DNA of 64,000 bases from Hyphomonadaceae bacterium (GCA_009773395.1 WRPI01000002.1:482413-546412); one strand, 5' to 3'. Positions 37,309-47,551 are shown, numbered from the stretch's first letter. Numbers and translations are program-made. Notes: generated by a model from the letters alone, not told the origin.

Positions 37309-37603
37309 AAATTATACAATTCAAAACTCCTCGTTAGCGCGCAAACATTTCAAAGAAATATTCAATTATTCGTGCGACAATTGGGGTGAAAAAACCGCCG
37401 AAAACTACATGCGCTCACTTGTTTCAGGCATTGCGGCAGTTGCGACAGGCCACGAGCCACCGCGCATCAATCCAGAAATCAGTGACAAATATCCATATAT
37501 TTTGGTCAAAAATCACAATATTTTCCTTGAATTTAGTGGAGACGTTTTAATCGTAGTTGCCGTTTTACACACCGCGATGAATGCCAATGAACGATTGCCC
37601 TAA
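37298..37603 (+). CDS. parE: ParE-type toxin
   Basis: This toxin of the RelE/ParE superfamily typically inhibits DNA gyrase. The 101-residue protein has KHFKEIFNYSCDNWGEKTAENYMRSL-like helices (positions about 14-40), YPYILVKNHNIFLEFSG strands and the family C-terminal phrase VLHTAMNANERLP. ATG 37298 overlaps the antitoxin stop. Interestingly gyrA is the next gene, 108 bases downstream, although this adjacency may be chance. Confidence 0.85.
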   Translation: MTARNYTIQNSSLARKHFKEIFNYSCDNWGEKTAENYMRSLVSGIAAVATGHEPPRINPEISDKYPYILVKNHNIFLEFSGDVLIVVAVLHTAMNANERLP

Positions 37604-37711
37604 TAACACCAAAAAATTGGCTTATATTGTGCAATCCTGATAGGATATTATTTCCAAAAAACAAATACTCGATTCGCACCAAAAGTGTTGGGAAGCCAAA
37701 GGTAAAACATC

Positions 37712-40501
37712 TTGTCAGACGATAATGAAGAAAATAATATTGAAACTGAAACTGAAGACAATGGTGCAAATCCACCACCGACCACAAGCAGTTTAAATGC
37801 CTCTGGCGGACAAGGCATAAGCCCGATTGCGATTGAGGACGAACTAAAATCTTCCTATCTTGATTACGCCATGAGCGTGATTGTTTCGCGCGCACTTCCC
37901 GATGCGCGTGACGGCTTAAAACCAGTTCACCGCCGCATTTTATACGGCATGTATGCGTCTGGTTTTACGCCTGACAAGAAATACCTGAAATCCGCGCAAA
38001 CCGTCGGCGAAGTCATGGGTAAATATCACCCGCATGGCGATAGCGCGATTTACGACGCTTTGGTGCGTATGGCGCAGCCATTTTCAATGTCTTTGCCACT
38101 GATTGATGGGCAAGGAAATTTCGGCAGCGTTGATGGCGATCCACCAGCGGCAATGCGCTATACCGAATCGAAGCTCGCGAAAGCGGCAATGCCTTTGCTC
38201 GATGATTTGAACGAAGGCACAGTCGAGTTTCAAGATAATTATGACGGTTCGCAATCTGAACCCATGGTTTTACCAGCAAAATATCCCAATTTGTTGGTCA
38301 ATGGCGCGGGCGGCATTGCGGTTGGCATGGCGACCAATATCCCGCCGCATAATTTGGGCGAAGTTTGTAATGCGGCCTTGGCAATGTTGGATAACCCGCA
38401 ATTAAGCGATGTTGAATTATTGGAAATTATGCCTGGCCCAGATTTCCCAACTGGTGCGCAAATTGTCGGCCGTTCGGGCTCACGAAATGCGCTTTTGACG
38501 GGCCGCGGTTCAATAATAATGCGCGCAACATCGCATGTTGAGAGGTTCAAAGGTGAGCGTGAAGCGATAATCGTCACCGAAATCCCATTCCAAGTGAATA
38601 AAGCGGCGATGATTAAGAATATTTCTGAATTGGTGCGCGAAAAGCGGATCGAAGGGATTTCGGCGCTGCGCGATGAAAGCAACCGCGTGGGTATGCGCGT
38701 GGTTATTGAAATCAAGCGCGATTCTTCGCCCGATGTAGTATTAAACCAGCTCTACAAATATACGCCCATGCAAACGCCATTTAGCGCGAATATGCTCGCG
38801 CTTGTCGATCGGCGTCCGATTCAAATGACCGCGCGCGCAATGCTTGAAGTATTCCTGCGTTTCCGTGAAAAAGTAATCACCAACCGCACCCGCCACCGCC
38901 TTACCAAAGCCCGCGATAGGGGCCATGATTTAGTTGGCCTTGCGATTGCGGTTGCCAATATTGACGAAGTCGTGCGCCTTATTCGCGCGGCACCAGACCC
39001 GGCGTCTGCGCGCGAAGCCCTTACTTCGCGTGATTGGCCCGCCAAGGATTTGGCACCACTCATTGCGCTGATTGCCGATCCTCGTTCCAAGCTTTCTGAT
39101 GAAAATACGGTTCGCTTGTCGGAAGACCAAGCCCGCGCGATTTTGGATTTGCGCTTGCAACGCCTAACTGGTTTGGGGCGCGAAGAACTCACCAATGAAA
39201 CCAACACATTGGCAGAGCGGATAAAGGATTTATTGGATATTTTGGGATCGCGCTCACGGGTTATCGAAATTGTCCGCAATGAATTGATAACCGTTCGTGA
39301 TAATTTTGCGGTTCCACGTCGTTCAATTTTCATCGAGGCCGATTTGGATTTAGATGACGAAGCCTTCATCGAGCGTGAAGATATGGTGGTCACGCTTTCG
39401 CACGGGGGCTATATAAAACGCACACCGCTTTCAATGTATCGCACCCAAAACCGTGGTGGTCGTGGTCGCAGTGGCATGGATACCAAAGACGAAGATTGGG
39501 TTGTTGGATTATTTTCGGCATCAACCCATGCGCCGATTTTGTTCTTCACCAATATGGGCCTGGTTTACCGCGAAAAAGTCTGGCGGCTGCCGCAAGGTGA
39601 TCCGCGCACAAAGGGCCGCTCGGTTGCCAATATTTTGGCATTTGACAAGTCCGAGCGCATTTCATCTGTTCTCGCTTTGCCCGAAGATGAAGCGAGCTGG
39701 GCGGATTTGGAATTGATGTTCGCCACCAAAAAAGGGACCGTGCGGCGCAATAGCTTGACCGACTTCCAGCGCATTTCGCGCGGTGGCAAAATCGCGATGA
39801 AATTGGAAAATGAAGACGACCAAATCGTCAATGTTGCAATTTGCAGCAAGCATGATGATGTGCTGCTTACTACTTCATTGGGGCAATGTATTCGCTTTAG
39901 AAGCACTGATGTGCGGGTGTTTAAGGGCCGCGATTCAACCGGGGTGCGCGGTATCAATTTGACTGAAGGTGATGAAGTCATATCAATGACAATTCTTAAT
40001 AATGTCGAAGCAACCAGCGCCGAACGTGCCGATTATATTCGAAAAAGCCGCGCCGAACGCGGTGAATTGGCTGCGGACGCGGAGGCTTCAGACGAAGCGA
40101 TTGAAGCCGATGAAATGGTGGAAACCGCCGAAGGCGCAATATCGCTAGAGCGTTATGAGACACTAAAATCAGGTGAACAAATGATTATGGCGGTCACGGA
40201 TGATGGTTTTGGCAAGCGCGCTTCATCATACGAATATCGCTTAACTGGCCGTGGCGGGAAGGGGATTACCGCCCATAAATTGACGCGCAAAAACACTCGC
40301 CTGGCGGCTTGTTTTGTGGTTGAACCTAGCGATCAATTGATGATGGTAACGGATGGGGGACAATTGATTCGCACCAAAGTCGATCAAATCCGCATAGCCG
40401 GCCGCGCAACCCAAGGCGTAACTTTGATCAAAGTCGCCGATGAGGAAAAAGTCGTGTCGGTTGAGCGATTGAGCGATAGCGAGGGTGATGAAGAAGAATA
40501 G
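37712..40501 (+). CDS. gyrA: DNA gyrase subunit A
   Basis: GyrA cuts and rejoins DNA for supercoiling. The 929-residue protein has an unusual acidic, Ser/Thr-rich first 35 residues and the catalytic tyrosine in AAMRYTES (Tyr150). The quinolone-resistance region [15 protein letters not shown] has Ser111 and Asp115, the sensitive-type residues. The C-terminal wheel has the GyrA-box-like [12 protein letters not shown]. An Ala/Glu-rich acidic insert (about 780-815) is common in alphaproteobacteria. The only fitting start is TTG 37712, with AAAGG ten bases upstream. Confidence 0.96.
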   Translation: MSDDNEENNIETETEDNGANPPPTTSSLNASGGQGISPIAIEDELKSSYLDYAMSVIVSRALPDARDGLKPVHRRILYGMYASGFTPDKKYLKSAQTVGEVMGKYHPHGDSAIYDALVRMAQPFSMSLPLIDGQGNFGSVDGDPPAAMRYTESKLAKAAMPLLDDLNEGTVEFQDNYDGSQSEPMVLPAKYPNLLVNGAGGIAVGMATNIPPHNLGEVCNAALAMLDNPQLSDVELLEIMPGPDFPTGAQIVGRSGSRNALLTGRGSIIMRATSHVERFKGEREAIIVTEIPFQVNKAAMIKNISELVREKRIEGISALRDESNRVGMRVVIEIKRDSSPDVVLNQLYKYTPMQTPFSANMLALVDRRPIQMTARAMLEVFLRFREKVITNRTRHRLTKARDRGHDLVGLAIAVANIDEVVRLIRAAPDPASAREALTSRDWPAKDLAPLIALIADPRSKLSDENTVRLSEDQARAILDLRLQRLTGLGREELTNETNTLAERIKDLLDILGSRSRVIEIVRNELITVRDNFAVPRRSIFIEADLDLDDEAFIEREDMVVTLSHGGYIKRTPLSMYRTQNRGGRGRSGMDTKDEDWVVGLFSASTHAPILFFTNMGLVYREKVWRLPQGDPRTKGRSVANILAFDKSERISSVLALPEDEASWADLELMFATKKGTVRRNSLTDFQRISRGGKIAMKLENEDDQIVNVAICSKHDDVLLTTSLGQCIRFRSTDVRVFKGRDSTGVRGINLTEGDEVISMTILNNVEATSAERADYIRKSRAERGELAADAEASDEAIEADEMVETAEGAISLERYETLKSGEQMIMAVTDDGFGKRASSYEYRLTGRGGKGITAHKLTRKNTRLAACFVVEPSDQLMMVTDGGQLIRTKVDQIRIAGRATQGVTLIKVADEEKVVSVERLSDSEGDEEE

Positions 40502-40546
40502 CAGAATCTGAAATGTTTTAGGGACTTCGTAGAAATCGTTTTTGCA

Positions 40547-40642
40547 ATTGTCATCCCCGAAAAATCAAAGATTTTGTCGGGGATCTCGCAGTAATTTCAA
40601 CAAGATCCCCGACATTTTCCGTGAAAATTCGGGGATGACAAT
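40547..40642. repeat. Cloverleaf palindromic element after gyrA
   Basis: Outer arms ATTGTCATCCCCGAA (40547-40561) and TTCGGGGATGACAAT (40628-40642) enclose three hairpins: AAATC/GATTT, a perfect 12-bp TGTCGGGGATCT / AGATCCCCGACA, and TTTTC/GAAAA. The whole 96-bp element can fold as a cloverleaf. It lies between convergent gyrA and the monooxygenase gene and could act as a terminator for both. It looks like an interspersed repeat, though only one copy is in this window. Confidence 0.8.
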
Positions 40643-40669
40643 GTTTGGTGAAAGTTACCTCACCGATAA

Positions 40670-42124
40670 TCACTTTCGCCCACCATACTCAATCACCCCA
40701 TCATCAATCGGCATTTTCAGAAAAATATTCTTATCGACCTTGTAATCCTGGTTGATTGTCCAAGGAAAATTCGCGGTTTGTTTGGGCAGTTTATCTATCG
40801 AACGAGTGATATAGCCCGAGGAAAAATTGAACATTGGCACTGGTGTAATGCTATTTACGTCAAGTTTTGGAGTGCCGGATTTTGCGCCTTTGGCTTCTAT
40901 TTCATCAATGAATCTTATGAAATATCTTGCAACCAAATCCGCTTTTAATGTCCATGAGGCCATTAAATATCCGAAAACAAAAGCAAAATTCGGCACATTT
41001 GAAAACATCGCGCCTTTGTAAATAATGCATTTGCTAATATCGACATTTTGCCCATCAATTGACATCGCAAATTTTGGGCCTGCAATCAAATTAAGGCCGG
41101 TTGCTTTTATGATTATGTCGGTATCAATTTTTTCGCCGCTTTCCAATTCAATCGCGTCCTCGGATATTTGCTTGATATTGCCCGTAACAACTTCAACATT
41201 GCCGCCTTTCACTGCGTCAAAAAAATCGCCATCTGGCGCGGCACATACTCTTTGATCCCAAACATTATAGTTTGGAGTAAAATGGCGCATATCAAAACCT
41301 TCTGGCAAATCACGTTTCATTAAATCCATAAGCCGTTTTCGTGCTTCTTCGGGATGCTTAAGGACATGATTATTCATCAAACGGCTCATGAAAGTGAATT
41401 TTAGGCGCGCGGCTTCATATGCCAATTTCGGCGGCAATATGCGCTTCATTAAATTGGCGAACCAATCGCGCTTTGGGCGATTAAAAACATATGATGGTGA
41501 GCGTTGCAGCATCGTCACCGAAGCCGCAGTTTTCGCCATTGTCGGAATGACAGTTAAAGCAGTCGCGCCCGAGCCAATAACCACGACTTTCTTATTAGCA
41601 TAATCCAAGTTTTCTGGCCAAAATTGCGCATGGAATAATTGGCCGCAAAACTTGGTTTCACCATTTATTTCAGGGTCAAATGGTTTTTCATAGTCATAAT
41701 AACCAGTGCCCATGTAAAGAAATCGCGCGCGGATTTTTTCCATTTTGCCGCCATTATTATTGAATTCAACTTCCCAAAAGTGTTCAGCACTATTCCAATT
41801 TGCGGAAGAAACTTTGTGGCGAAGGCGGATTTTGCTTTCAAGGTCAAATTCGTCAATGGTTTCGTGCAAATAATCCATAATTTTATCGCCCGAAGCAATC
41901 GCATCATCATCGCGCCACGGCTTGAAAGCAAACCCCAATGTGAACATTTCTGAATCCGAGCGAATACCCGGGTAGCGAAATAAATCCCAAGTCCCGCCTA
42001 CGCTATCCCGCGCTTCAAAAATTTCAAAGCCACGATTTGGCGCAAGTTTTTGCAGCCAACACGCCAAACTAAGGCCCGATATGCCAGCACCCACAATCAG
42101 AACTTCAACATCTATTTTCGCCAC
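40670..42124 (-). CDS. Flavin-containing monooxygenase, EthA/Baeyer-Villiger type
   Basis: This NAD(P)H- and FAD-dependent monooxygenase has the Rossmann motif LIVGAGISGLSLA, then GGTWDLFRYPGIRSDSEMF, the BVMO/FMO fingerprint region GQLFHAQFWPE, and the NADPH site VVVIGSGATALTVIP, ending with IKATGLNL. It probably oxidises ketones or sulfides; the substrate is unknown. GTG 42124 is favoured because GGGGGA lies about seven bases upstream and the N-terminus then matches the family. ATG 42130 and ATG 42148 are in-frame alternatives. It diverges from coaD. Confidence 0.88.
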   Translation of the reverse strand: MAKIDVEVLIVGAGISGLSLACWLQKLAPNRGFEIFEARDSVGGTWDLFRYPGIRSDSEMFTLGFAFKPWRDDDAIASGDKIMDYLHETIDEFDLESKIRLRHKVSSANWNSAEHFWEVEFNNNGGKMEKIRARFLYMGTGYYDYEKPFDPEINGETKFCGQLFHAQFWPENLDYANKKVVVIGSGATALTVIPTMAKTAASVTMLQRSPSYVFNRPKRDWFANLMKRILPPKLAYEAARLKFTFMSRLMNNHVLKHPEEARKRLMDLMKRDLPEGFDMRHFTPNYNVWDQRVCAAPDGDFFDAVKGGNVEVVTGNIKQISEDAIELESGEKIDTDIIIKATGLNLIAGPKFAMSIDGQNVDISKCIIYKGAMFSNVPNFAFVFGYLMASWTLKADLVARYFIRFIDEIEAKGAKSGTPKLDVNSITPVPMFNFSSGYITRSIDKLPKQTANFPWTINQDYKVDKNIFLKMPIDDGVIEYGGRK

Positions 42125-42268
42125 AATCATTCCCCCAATTCTGCGCATTGACTATTCTTGTAATTTTCCAAAAGGTCAAATGGTCATTTCGGCGCAGCAA
42201 TTGAAGTGCGATTAATTTTCATCTATAGTCAGGTCATTACCGCTATCTTTGGCTTTGTGGAGAAGTTT

Positions 42269-42784
42269 ATGACCTTGAAAACCACCCCTTCACAACGCAT
42301 TGGCCTTTACCCCGGAACATTTGACCCAATTACCAAAGGCCATATTGATATTATCCGCCGTGCAGTAAAATTATTCGATGTTTTGATAATCGGGGTGGCA
42401 ATCAATGAAGACAAAGGCCCACTTTTTTCATTAGCGGAGCGAGTGGCAATGGTCGAAGCCGAAATGGCGCATATTGAATGCGCCGCAATAATTCGCGTGG
42501 TTCCAATGGACGGCTTATTGATGAAATTTGCCGAAGACCATGGCGCACAATGCATTGTCCGTGGCCTGCGGGCGGTTGCCGATTTTGAATATGAATTCCA
42601 AATGGTTGCGATGAACCAAAAATTAAATAGCGAAATCGAAACTGTGTTTTTTATGGCCGCGCCCCATTATCAAGCAATCGCTTCACGTCTGGTTAAGGAA
42701 ATATGTCGTTTAGGTGGTGAAGTAAAAGATTTTGTGCCTGCGGACGTTAAAACCGCGCTTTTGGAGAAATTACGTGCGAAGTGA
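42269..42784 (+). CDS. coaD: Phosphopantetheine adenylyltransferase
   Basis: CoaD adds AMP to 4'-phosphopantetheine, the fourth step of CoA synthesis. The product has the nucleotidyltransferase motif LYPGTFDPITKGHIDI, then FSLAERVAMVEA, CIVRGLRAVADFEYEFQM and MAAPHYQAIASRLVKEI (the family has ISSSLVKE). Its length (171 residues from ATG 42269) is slightly longer than usual because of about nine extra N-terminal residues. GGAG lies seven bases upstream. Its 3' end overlaps the exported cyclophilin gene by 11 bases. Confidence 0.95.
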   Translation: MTLKTTPSQRIGLYPGTFDPITKGHIDIIRRAVKLFDVLIIGVAINEDKGPLFSLAERVAMVEAEMAHIECAAIIRVVPMDGLLMKFAEDHGAQCIVRGLRAVADFEYEFQMVAMNQKLNSEIETVFFMAAPHYQAIASRLVKEICRLGGEVKDFVPADVKTALLEKLRAK

Positions 42785-43670
42785 AAATTATTTGAGGTTT
42801 ATCGGTGGTATAATTGCGAGCCTAACCCTAATTGCCGTTACAACTGCCTGTTCGCAAAGCTTTGCCAATGAGGAGCAAAGCGAACCCCTAAATCAAGTGG
42901 ACGCTAATCAAATCCCGATTGCCAATTTTCGTGAGCTTGACCCCGAAAATGTAATTGTGATGGATACCAGCAAAGGGCGAATAATTATTGAATTGGCAAC
43001 GAAAATGGCACCGCTTCATGCCGCGCGAATCAAAGAGCTAAGCCGCAGTCATTTTTATGATGGCCTCGCATTTCACCGGGTTATAGAAGGCTTTATGGCG
43101 CAAGGTGGTGATCCTTTGGGTGATGGCACTGGCGGCTCACCTTTGCCTGATTTAACCCAAGAATTCAATTTTCGGCGCGGTCCAGATTTTCCATTTGTAA
43201 AAGCGGGCGAGCGCGGCGGTATTACCCTTGGTTGGGTTGATAGCATTCCCGTAACATCGCAGCCCGATGTCCTTATGAGCCGCACATTTGACGGCAAAGT
43301 CGCCGCATGGGGTAATCACTGCCCAGCGGTTACTTCAATGGCGCGTAGTTCTCAAATCAACTCGGCCAATAGCCAGTTTTTTCTGTTGCGCAATACTTAT
43401 CCGTCATTAGATCGCAATTACACAGTTTGGGGCCGCGCTGTTGTTGGGCTTGAAGTGATACGGGCCTTGAAAATTGGCGAACCTGTGGTCAATCCTGATA
43501 CTATGATTACGGTGCGGGTTTTGGCAGATTTGCCAGCCGAACAAAGACCGCATGTCTGGGTCGAAAAACTCGATGCACCATCGTTTCAGCAGCGTTTGGC
43601 GCAGGTAATTGCGCGCGATGGCGATCGTTTCACAAATTGCGATTTAATGCCAGCAGTTTTGATACGATAA
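42774..43670 (+). CDS. Cyclophilin-type peptidyl-prolyl isomerase, exported lipoprotein
   Basis: This proline isomerase helps envelope proteins fold. It starts at GTG 42774 with GGAG eight bases upstream, and its signal ends in a lipobox (LIAVTTAC/S). The cyclophilin domain has FYDGLAFHRVIEGFMAQGGD, ANSQFFLL and NYTVWGRAV. An insertion between these (FRRGPDFPFVKAGERGG to DGKVAAWGNH) and a 70-residue C-terminal extension make it longer (298 residues) than a simple PPIase. It is translated together with coaD and followed by a cytosolic paralogue. Confidence 0.9.
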   Translation: MRSENYLRFIGGIIASLTLIAVTTACSQSFANEEQSEPLNQVDANQIPIANFRELDPENVIVMDTSKGRIIIELATKMAPLHAARIKELSRSHFYDGLAFHRVIEGFMAQGGDPLGDGTGGSPLPDLTQEFNFRRGPDFPFVKAGERGGITLGWVDSIPVTSQPDVLMSRTFDGKVAAWGNHCPAVTSMARSSQINSANSQFFLLRNTYPSLDRNYTVWGRAVVGLEVIRALKIGEPVVNPDTMITVRVLADLPAEQRPHVWVEKLDAPSFQQRLAQVIARDGDRFTNCDLMPAVLIR

Positions 43671-43729
43671 AACCAATTGTAATTTGGTTTTAATGCTTTA
43701 TTGAAGCGCCATATTTTTGAGGACAAATT

Positions 43730-44185
43730 ATGACAAATGAAATGAATACTTTGGTTTTAAGCCTTGATACAGGTGATGTAACCATTCAATTGCGCCCCGA
43801 TTTGGCACCAAACCATGTCGCCCGCATCAAGGAATTAGTGTCGGAAGGTTTTTACGATGGCATTATTTTTCACCGCGTAATTGATGGCTTCATGGCGCAA
43901 TGCGGCTGCCCCAAGGGTCAAGGCACTGGCGGGTCGTCGAAACCAGATTTAGCGCAAGAGTTTAACTCCGAACCCCATGTTCGCGGTGTATGTTCAATGG
44001 CGCGCACCAATAACCCTAATTCGGCCAATAGCCAGTTCTTTATTTGCCTTGATGACGCGAGTTTCCTTGATCGCCAATATACGGTTTGGGGCGTGGTAAC
44101 AGATGGCATGGATGCGGTAGACGCTTTGCCAAAGGGCGAGCCACCAAGAAGCCCTGGTAAAATTGTTTCGGCAAAAATCGGCTAA
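43730..44185 (+). CDS. ppiB: Cyclophilin-type peptidyl-prolyl isomerase, cytosolic
   Basis: The 151-residue single-domain cyclophilin carries GFYDGIIFHRVIDGFMAQCG, GTGGSSKPDLAQEF, CSMARTNNPNSANSQFFICL and QYTVWGVVTDGMD. No signal peptide is present. TTGAGGA lies upstream of ATG 43730. It follows the exported paralogue by 59 bases and precedes a VOC gene by two bases, so this stretch through queA-tgt is probably one transcript. Confidence 0.94.
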   Translation: MTNEMNTLVLSLDTGDVTIQLRPDLAPNHVARIKELVSEGFYDGIIFHRVIDGFMAQCGCPKGQGTGGSSKPDLAQEFNSEPHVRGVCSMARTNNPNSANSQFFICLDDASFLDRQYTVWGVVTDGMDAVDALPKGEPPRSPGKIVSAKIG

Positions 44186-44187
44186 TA

Positions 44188-44577
44188 ATGGCAATTATTG
44201 CGCTCGATCATATGCAAATGGCGATGCCAATTGGTGAAGAAAATCGGGCGCGACAATTTTATTGTGGCATTTTGGGCATGATTGAAGTGCCTAAGCCTGC
44301 GCCAATGGCCGCGCGCGGCGGTGTTTGGTTTCGTGCGGGTTCGGTCAATTTGCATATGGGTGTCCAACTTGACTTTATACCCGCAAAAAAGGCGCACCCA
44401 GCTTTTATTGTTAACAATTTTGCGGCGTTGATAGCCTCGCTTACAAGCGCCAATTACCCTGTAAAACAAGATTTCGAACTTGAAAAAGTGAATAGACTTT
44501 TCACCCAAGATTGCTTTGGTAATCGCATCGAAATAATTGAAGGAAATAGCCCAAAATTCGCAAAAGCCATTCCATGA
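44188..44577 (+). CDS. VOC (glyoxalase-fold) family protein
   Basis: The 129-residue protein has the VOC pattern: IIALDHMQMAMPIGEENRAR, FYCGILGMIEVPKP, VWFRAGSVNLHMGVQ, HPAFIVNNFAALIASL and DCFGNRIEIIEG. The histidine in LDHMQ, the histidine in LHMG or HPAF and the glutamate in RIEIIE are plausible metal ligands. The substrate is unknown; it does not resemble lactoylglutathione lyase closely. Its stop codon overlaps the queA start by four bases. Confidence 0.85.
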   Translation: MAIIALDHMQMAMPIGEENRARQFYCGILGMIEVPKPAPMAARGGVWFRAGSVNLHMGVQLDFIPAKKAHPAFIVNNFAALIASLTSANYPVKQDFELEKVNRLFTQDCFGNRIEIIEGNSPKFAKAIP

Positions 44578-45632
44578 AACTTGCTGACTTCGACTATTTT
44601 CTTCCGCCCGAATTAATCGCGCTGCGACCCGTAAAGCCGCGCGATAGTTCGCTTCTATTGCTGGTTAATACAGACGAAAGTCTTGAGGATAGGCAATTCG
44701 CCGATTTGCCAAAATTATTGCGCAAAGGCGATGTATTGGTTTTCAATAATTCCAAAACCCTTCCTGCGGCATTAATTGGGGTTCGCCCACCGCGTGATGA
44801 CAAAAGCCCACAAATAAAAATCCAAGTCAATTTGCATAAAAAGCAAGGGGAAGGCGAGTGGCTTGCATTTATTAAACCTGCCAAACGCGTCGTTCTCGGC
44901 GATGTGCTTAATTTTGCTGAGAATTTCAGCGCCGAAGTTAAAGAAAAAAAAGAAGGCGGCGAAGTTAGTTTGGTGTTTAATAAGACTGGCGAAGATTTGG
45001 TTTTGGCGCTCGAACGAGTCGGCAAAATGCCAATTCCGCCCTATATTGGGCAAAAAAGACCAGTTGATGAAAGTGACAAAATTGATTATCAGACGATTTA
45101 CGGCGCGCCGCAAGGTTCAGTAGCAACCCCCACGGCAGGTCTGCATTTTACCAAAAATTTGATGGAAAAACTGGCGGCTATGGGTGTTGAAACGCACTTT
45201 GTGACCCTTCATGTCGGCGCAGGGACGTTTTTACCGGTCAGAACCGAAAATATTTTGGAGCATAAAATGCATGCAGAATATTTTGAACTTTCTGCCAAAA
45301 CCGCTTCCGCGATCAATATCGCCAAAGCCCAAAATCGACGCATTATTTGCGTTGGCACCACTTCGTTGCGGGTGTTGGAAAGCGCTGCCGACCCGACAGG
45401 AATTTTGCGCGAATATTATGGCGAAACCGATATTTTCCTGTATCCAGGGAAGTCAATTAAAATCGTTGACGGTTTAATCTCCAATTTTCACTTGCCCAAA
45501 TCAACATTATTGATGTTGATGTGTGCATTTTCAGGCACTGAAATTGTGAAATCAGCGTATCAACATGCAATCCGCGCCAAATATCGCTTTTTTTCTTATG
45601 GCGATGCCGGGCTTTGGTGGCGGCATGGATAA
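44574..45632 (+). CDS. queA: S-adenosylmethionine:tRNA ribosyltransferase-isomerase
   Basis: QueA transfers the ribosyl part of SAM to preQ1 in tRNA, making epoxyqueuosine. The 352-residue protein has [65 protein letters not shown] and [17 protein letters not shown], and ends [13 protein letters not shown]. Its start is coupled to the VOC gene and its stop lies 11 bases before the proposed tgt start. The two queuosine genes are therefore adjacent and in pathway-reverse order. Confidence 0.96.
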   Translation: MKLADFDYFLPPELIALRPVKPRDSSLLLLVNTDESLEDRQFADLPKLLRKGDVLVFNNSKTLPAALIGVRPPRDDKSPQIKIQVNLHKKQGEGEWLAFIKPAKRVVLGDVLNFAENFSAEVKEKKEGGEVSLVFNKTGEDLVLALERVGKMPIPPYIGQKRPVDESDKIDYQTIYGAPQGSVATPTAGLHFTKNLMEKLAAMGVETHFVTLHVGAGTFLPVRTENILEHKMHAEYFELSAKTASAINIAKAQNRRIICVGTTSLRVLESAADPTGILREYYGETDIFLYPGKSIKIVDGLISNFHLPKSTLLMLMCAFSGTEIVKSAYQHAIRAKYRFFSYGDAGLWWRHG

Positions 45633-45643
45633 AGGACGTTAAA

Positions 45644-46756
45644 TTGGGATTTCCATTTGAAATCAAAGCACAATCAGGCAAAGCTCGCGCCGGAATATTA
45701 AAAACGACGCGCGGCGATATTCGCACGCCTGCCTTTATGCCAGTGGGAACTGCCGCGACCGTAAAAGCCATGACAACCGGCCAAGTGAAAGCAACTGGCG
45801 CAGATATTATTTTGGCCAATACTTATCATTTAATGTTGCGCCCCGGTGGGGAGCGCCTGAAACGGCTTGGCGGCGTGCATAGTTTTATGAATTGGGATAA
45901 GCCAATATTGACCGATAGTGGCGGCTTTCAAGTTTGGTCTTTGTCTGGCTTGCGCAAACTAACAGAACAAGGCGTGGAATTTGCGAGCCATATTGACGGC
46001 TCACGCCATATGCTTACGCCCGAATATTGCATTGAATTGCAGGCTGATTTAATTGGTTCAGACATCGCGATGCAGCTCGATGAATGCACTAAATTCGGCT
46101 CCAGTGAGACGGAAGCAAAATCGTCCATGGAATTATCGCTCAGATGGGCAAACAGATGTAAAGCCGCGTTTGGCGCCCGCGAGAACCAAGCCCTCTTCGG
46201 CATTGTGCAGGGGTCAACATTCGCGAATTTGCGTGAACAAAGCGCCAAAGCACTGTTGGATATTGGCTTTGACGGCTATGCCATTGGTGGCCTCGCAGTC
46301 GGTGAGGGGCATGAAGTCATGTGCCAAGTTTTGGATTATACTGTGCCGCACTTGCCTAGCCAAAGCCCAAGATATTTAATGGGCGTTGGCAAACCGATTG
46401 ATATTATTGAAAGCGTGGCTCGCGGCGTCGATATGTTTGATTGTGTGTTGCCGACAAGGGCAGGGCGACATGGTCAGGCTTGGACTTGGGACGGGCCAAT
46501 AAATATCCGCAATGCCCGCTTTTTGGAAGATTTATCGCCTTTGGATGCGTCAATTGATTGCGAAGCCAGCAGTGTTTATTCCAAAGCCTATCTCAATCAT
46601 CTGTTCAAATGCAATGAAATATTGGGGCAGACCCTTTTATCTTGGCATAATATCGCATTTTTTCAGAGCTTAATGGCGAAAATCCGTGATGCAATCGAAA
46701 ATCAATATTTCGAAGAACTACTGACGGATTTGCGTGGGCGCTGGAAGAATAAATAG
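45644..46756 (+). CDS. tgt: Queuine tRNA-ribosyltransferase with degenerate zinc site
   Basis: Tgt swaps guanine-34 for preQ1 in GUN-anticodon tRNAs. The catalytic aspartates are present ([11 protein letters not shown] and [15 protein letters not shown]), as are [12 protein letters not shown] and [11 protein letters not shown] 45644 is preferred because AAAGGA lies about eight bases upstream and [15 protein letters not shown] fits the family start. The C-terminal zinc motif, normally CxCxxC then His, reads [14 protein letters not shown]: the first and third cysteines are replaced by Ile and Ser, while the middle Cys and the His (LSWHN) remain. Zinc binding is therefore doubtful although the catalytic core looks intact. 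Confidence 0.93.
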   Translation: MGFPFEIKAQSGKARAGILKTTRGDIRTPAFMPVGTAATVKAMTTGQVKATGADIILANTYHLMLRPGGERLKRLGGVHSFMNWDKPILTDSGGFQVWSLSGLRKLTEQGVEFASHIDGSRHMLTPEYCIELQADLIGSDIAMQLDECTKFGSSETEAKSSMELSLRWANRCKAAFGARENQALFGIVQGSTFANLREQSAKALLDIGFDGYAIGGLAVGEGHEVMCQVLDYTVPHLPSQSPRYLMGVGKPIDIIESVARGVDMFDCVLPTRAGRHGQAWTWDGPINIRNARFLEDLSPLDASIDCEASSVYSKAYLNHLFKCNEILGQTLLSWHNIAFFQSLMAKIRDAIENQYFEELLTDLRGRWKNK

Positions 46757-46759
46757 TAG

Positions 46760-47302
46760 TTAGCGGTTATTTTTCGGGCGCGCGCGTCCACAATTTCGCC
46801 CCTCGGCCAGGCCGCGCAAATAACCGCGCCTAATTTGACCCAATTCGAGTGCTTTGTTAAATTCGCGCTCCGCCGCACTTGCGCCCGATAATCGCCTAAC
46901 TACATTACGAGCTGGCATAACGCTCGAACCAGCCGCACGAACCACATCTTCGGCGGCTTCACTGACAATTGCGCCTGAGCGTTCAGCGGTGCTGCGTTCA
47001 TCAATGCTGGCGCGCCGCACTTCTTCGGGCGGTAAAACTTCATCTAATTGCGATAATTGGTAATAAATCCAGCTACATTCGAAACCAACCGGCGTTGCAT
47101 ACGGATCTATAATTTGCGCCAATGCAGGTGGTATTTGGGTGCGAATGAAGTTTAAGTCGCGAAGTGGCTGGGTTGCGACACTGGTCGCGATTGATTGCGC
47201 ACTCATGCCATTTTGCTTGGTTCTTGGCTTATTGGTGGTGGCGCAGGCCGCCAAGCCACAAAGACACCCCAAAAGGCAAACCAATAATGCGCGATTTTTC
47301 AT
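46760..47302 (-). CDS. Lipoprotein of unknown function
   Basis: I do not recognise a named family. The 180-residue product has a clear lipobox (LCGLAAC/A). The mature part contains a conserved-looking block (RTQIPPALAQIIDPYATPVG, then CSWIYYQLSQLDEVLPPEE) followed by an Ala/Arg/Glu-rich helical region and RRGYLRGLAEGRNCGRARP. Two mature cysteines could form a disulfide. It is convergent with tgt, three bases apart. It looks like a lineage-specific envelope protein. Confidence 0.78.
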   Translation of the reverse strand: MKNRALLVCLLGCLCGLAACATTNKPRTKQNGMSAQSIATSVATQPLRDLNFIRTQIPPALAQIIDPYATPVGFECSWIYYQLSQLDEVLPPEEVRRASIDERSTAERSGAIVSEAAEDVVRAAGSSVMPARNVVRRLSGASAAEREFNKALELGQIRRGYLRGLAEGRNCGRARPKNNR

Positions 47303-47476
47303 TTATTATCCATTCGTCTTTATGAGTGCCAAAAAATTGCAGCTTTCACAATCATTTTTTCATAAACAAAGGCTAACCTGCGTAAATTCGCTGTCTTAGT
47401 GTGCTTTATGATTGACCTATGCGAAACTATCGCTAAACCGCACACCTCAATTGCATCAGTTCGCAATAAATAAAAT

Positions 47477-47551
47477 GGGCCGGTAGCTCAGCGGTAGAGC
47501 ACCCGACTTTTAATCGAGTGGTCGTGGGTTCGATCCCCACTCGGCCCACCA
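47477..47551 (+). tRNA. tRNA-Lys (anticodon UUU), CCA encoded
   Basis: The 75-base sequence folds as a complete cloverleaf: acceptor GGGCCGG/TCGGCCC (one G-U pair), D arm GCTC/GAGC, anticodon loop CTTTTAA with anticodon TTT, T arm GTGGG/CCCAC with TTCGATC, and CCA at 47549-47551. The anticodon stem CCCGA/TCGAG contains one C-A mismatch, which is unusual. Confidence 0.95.
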
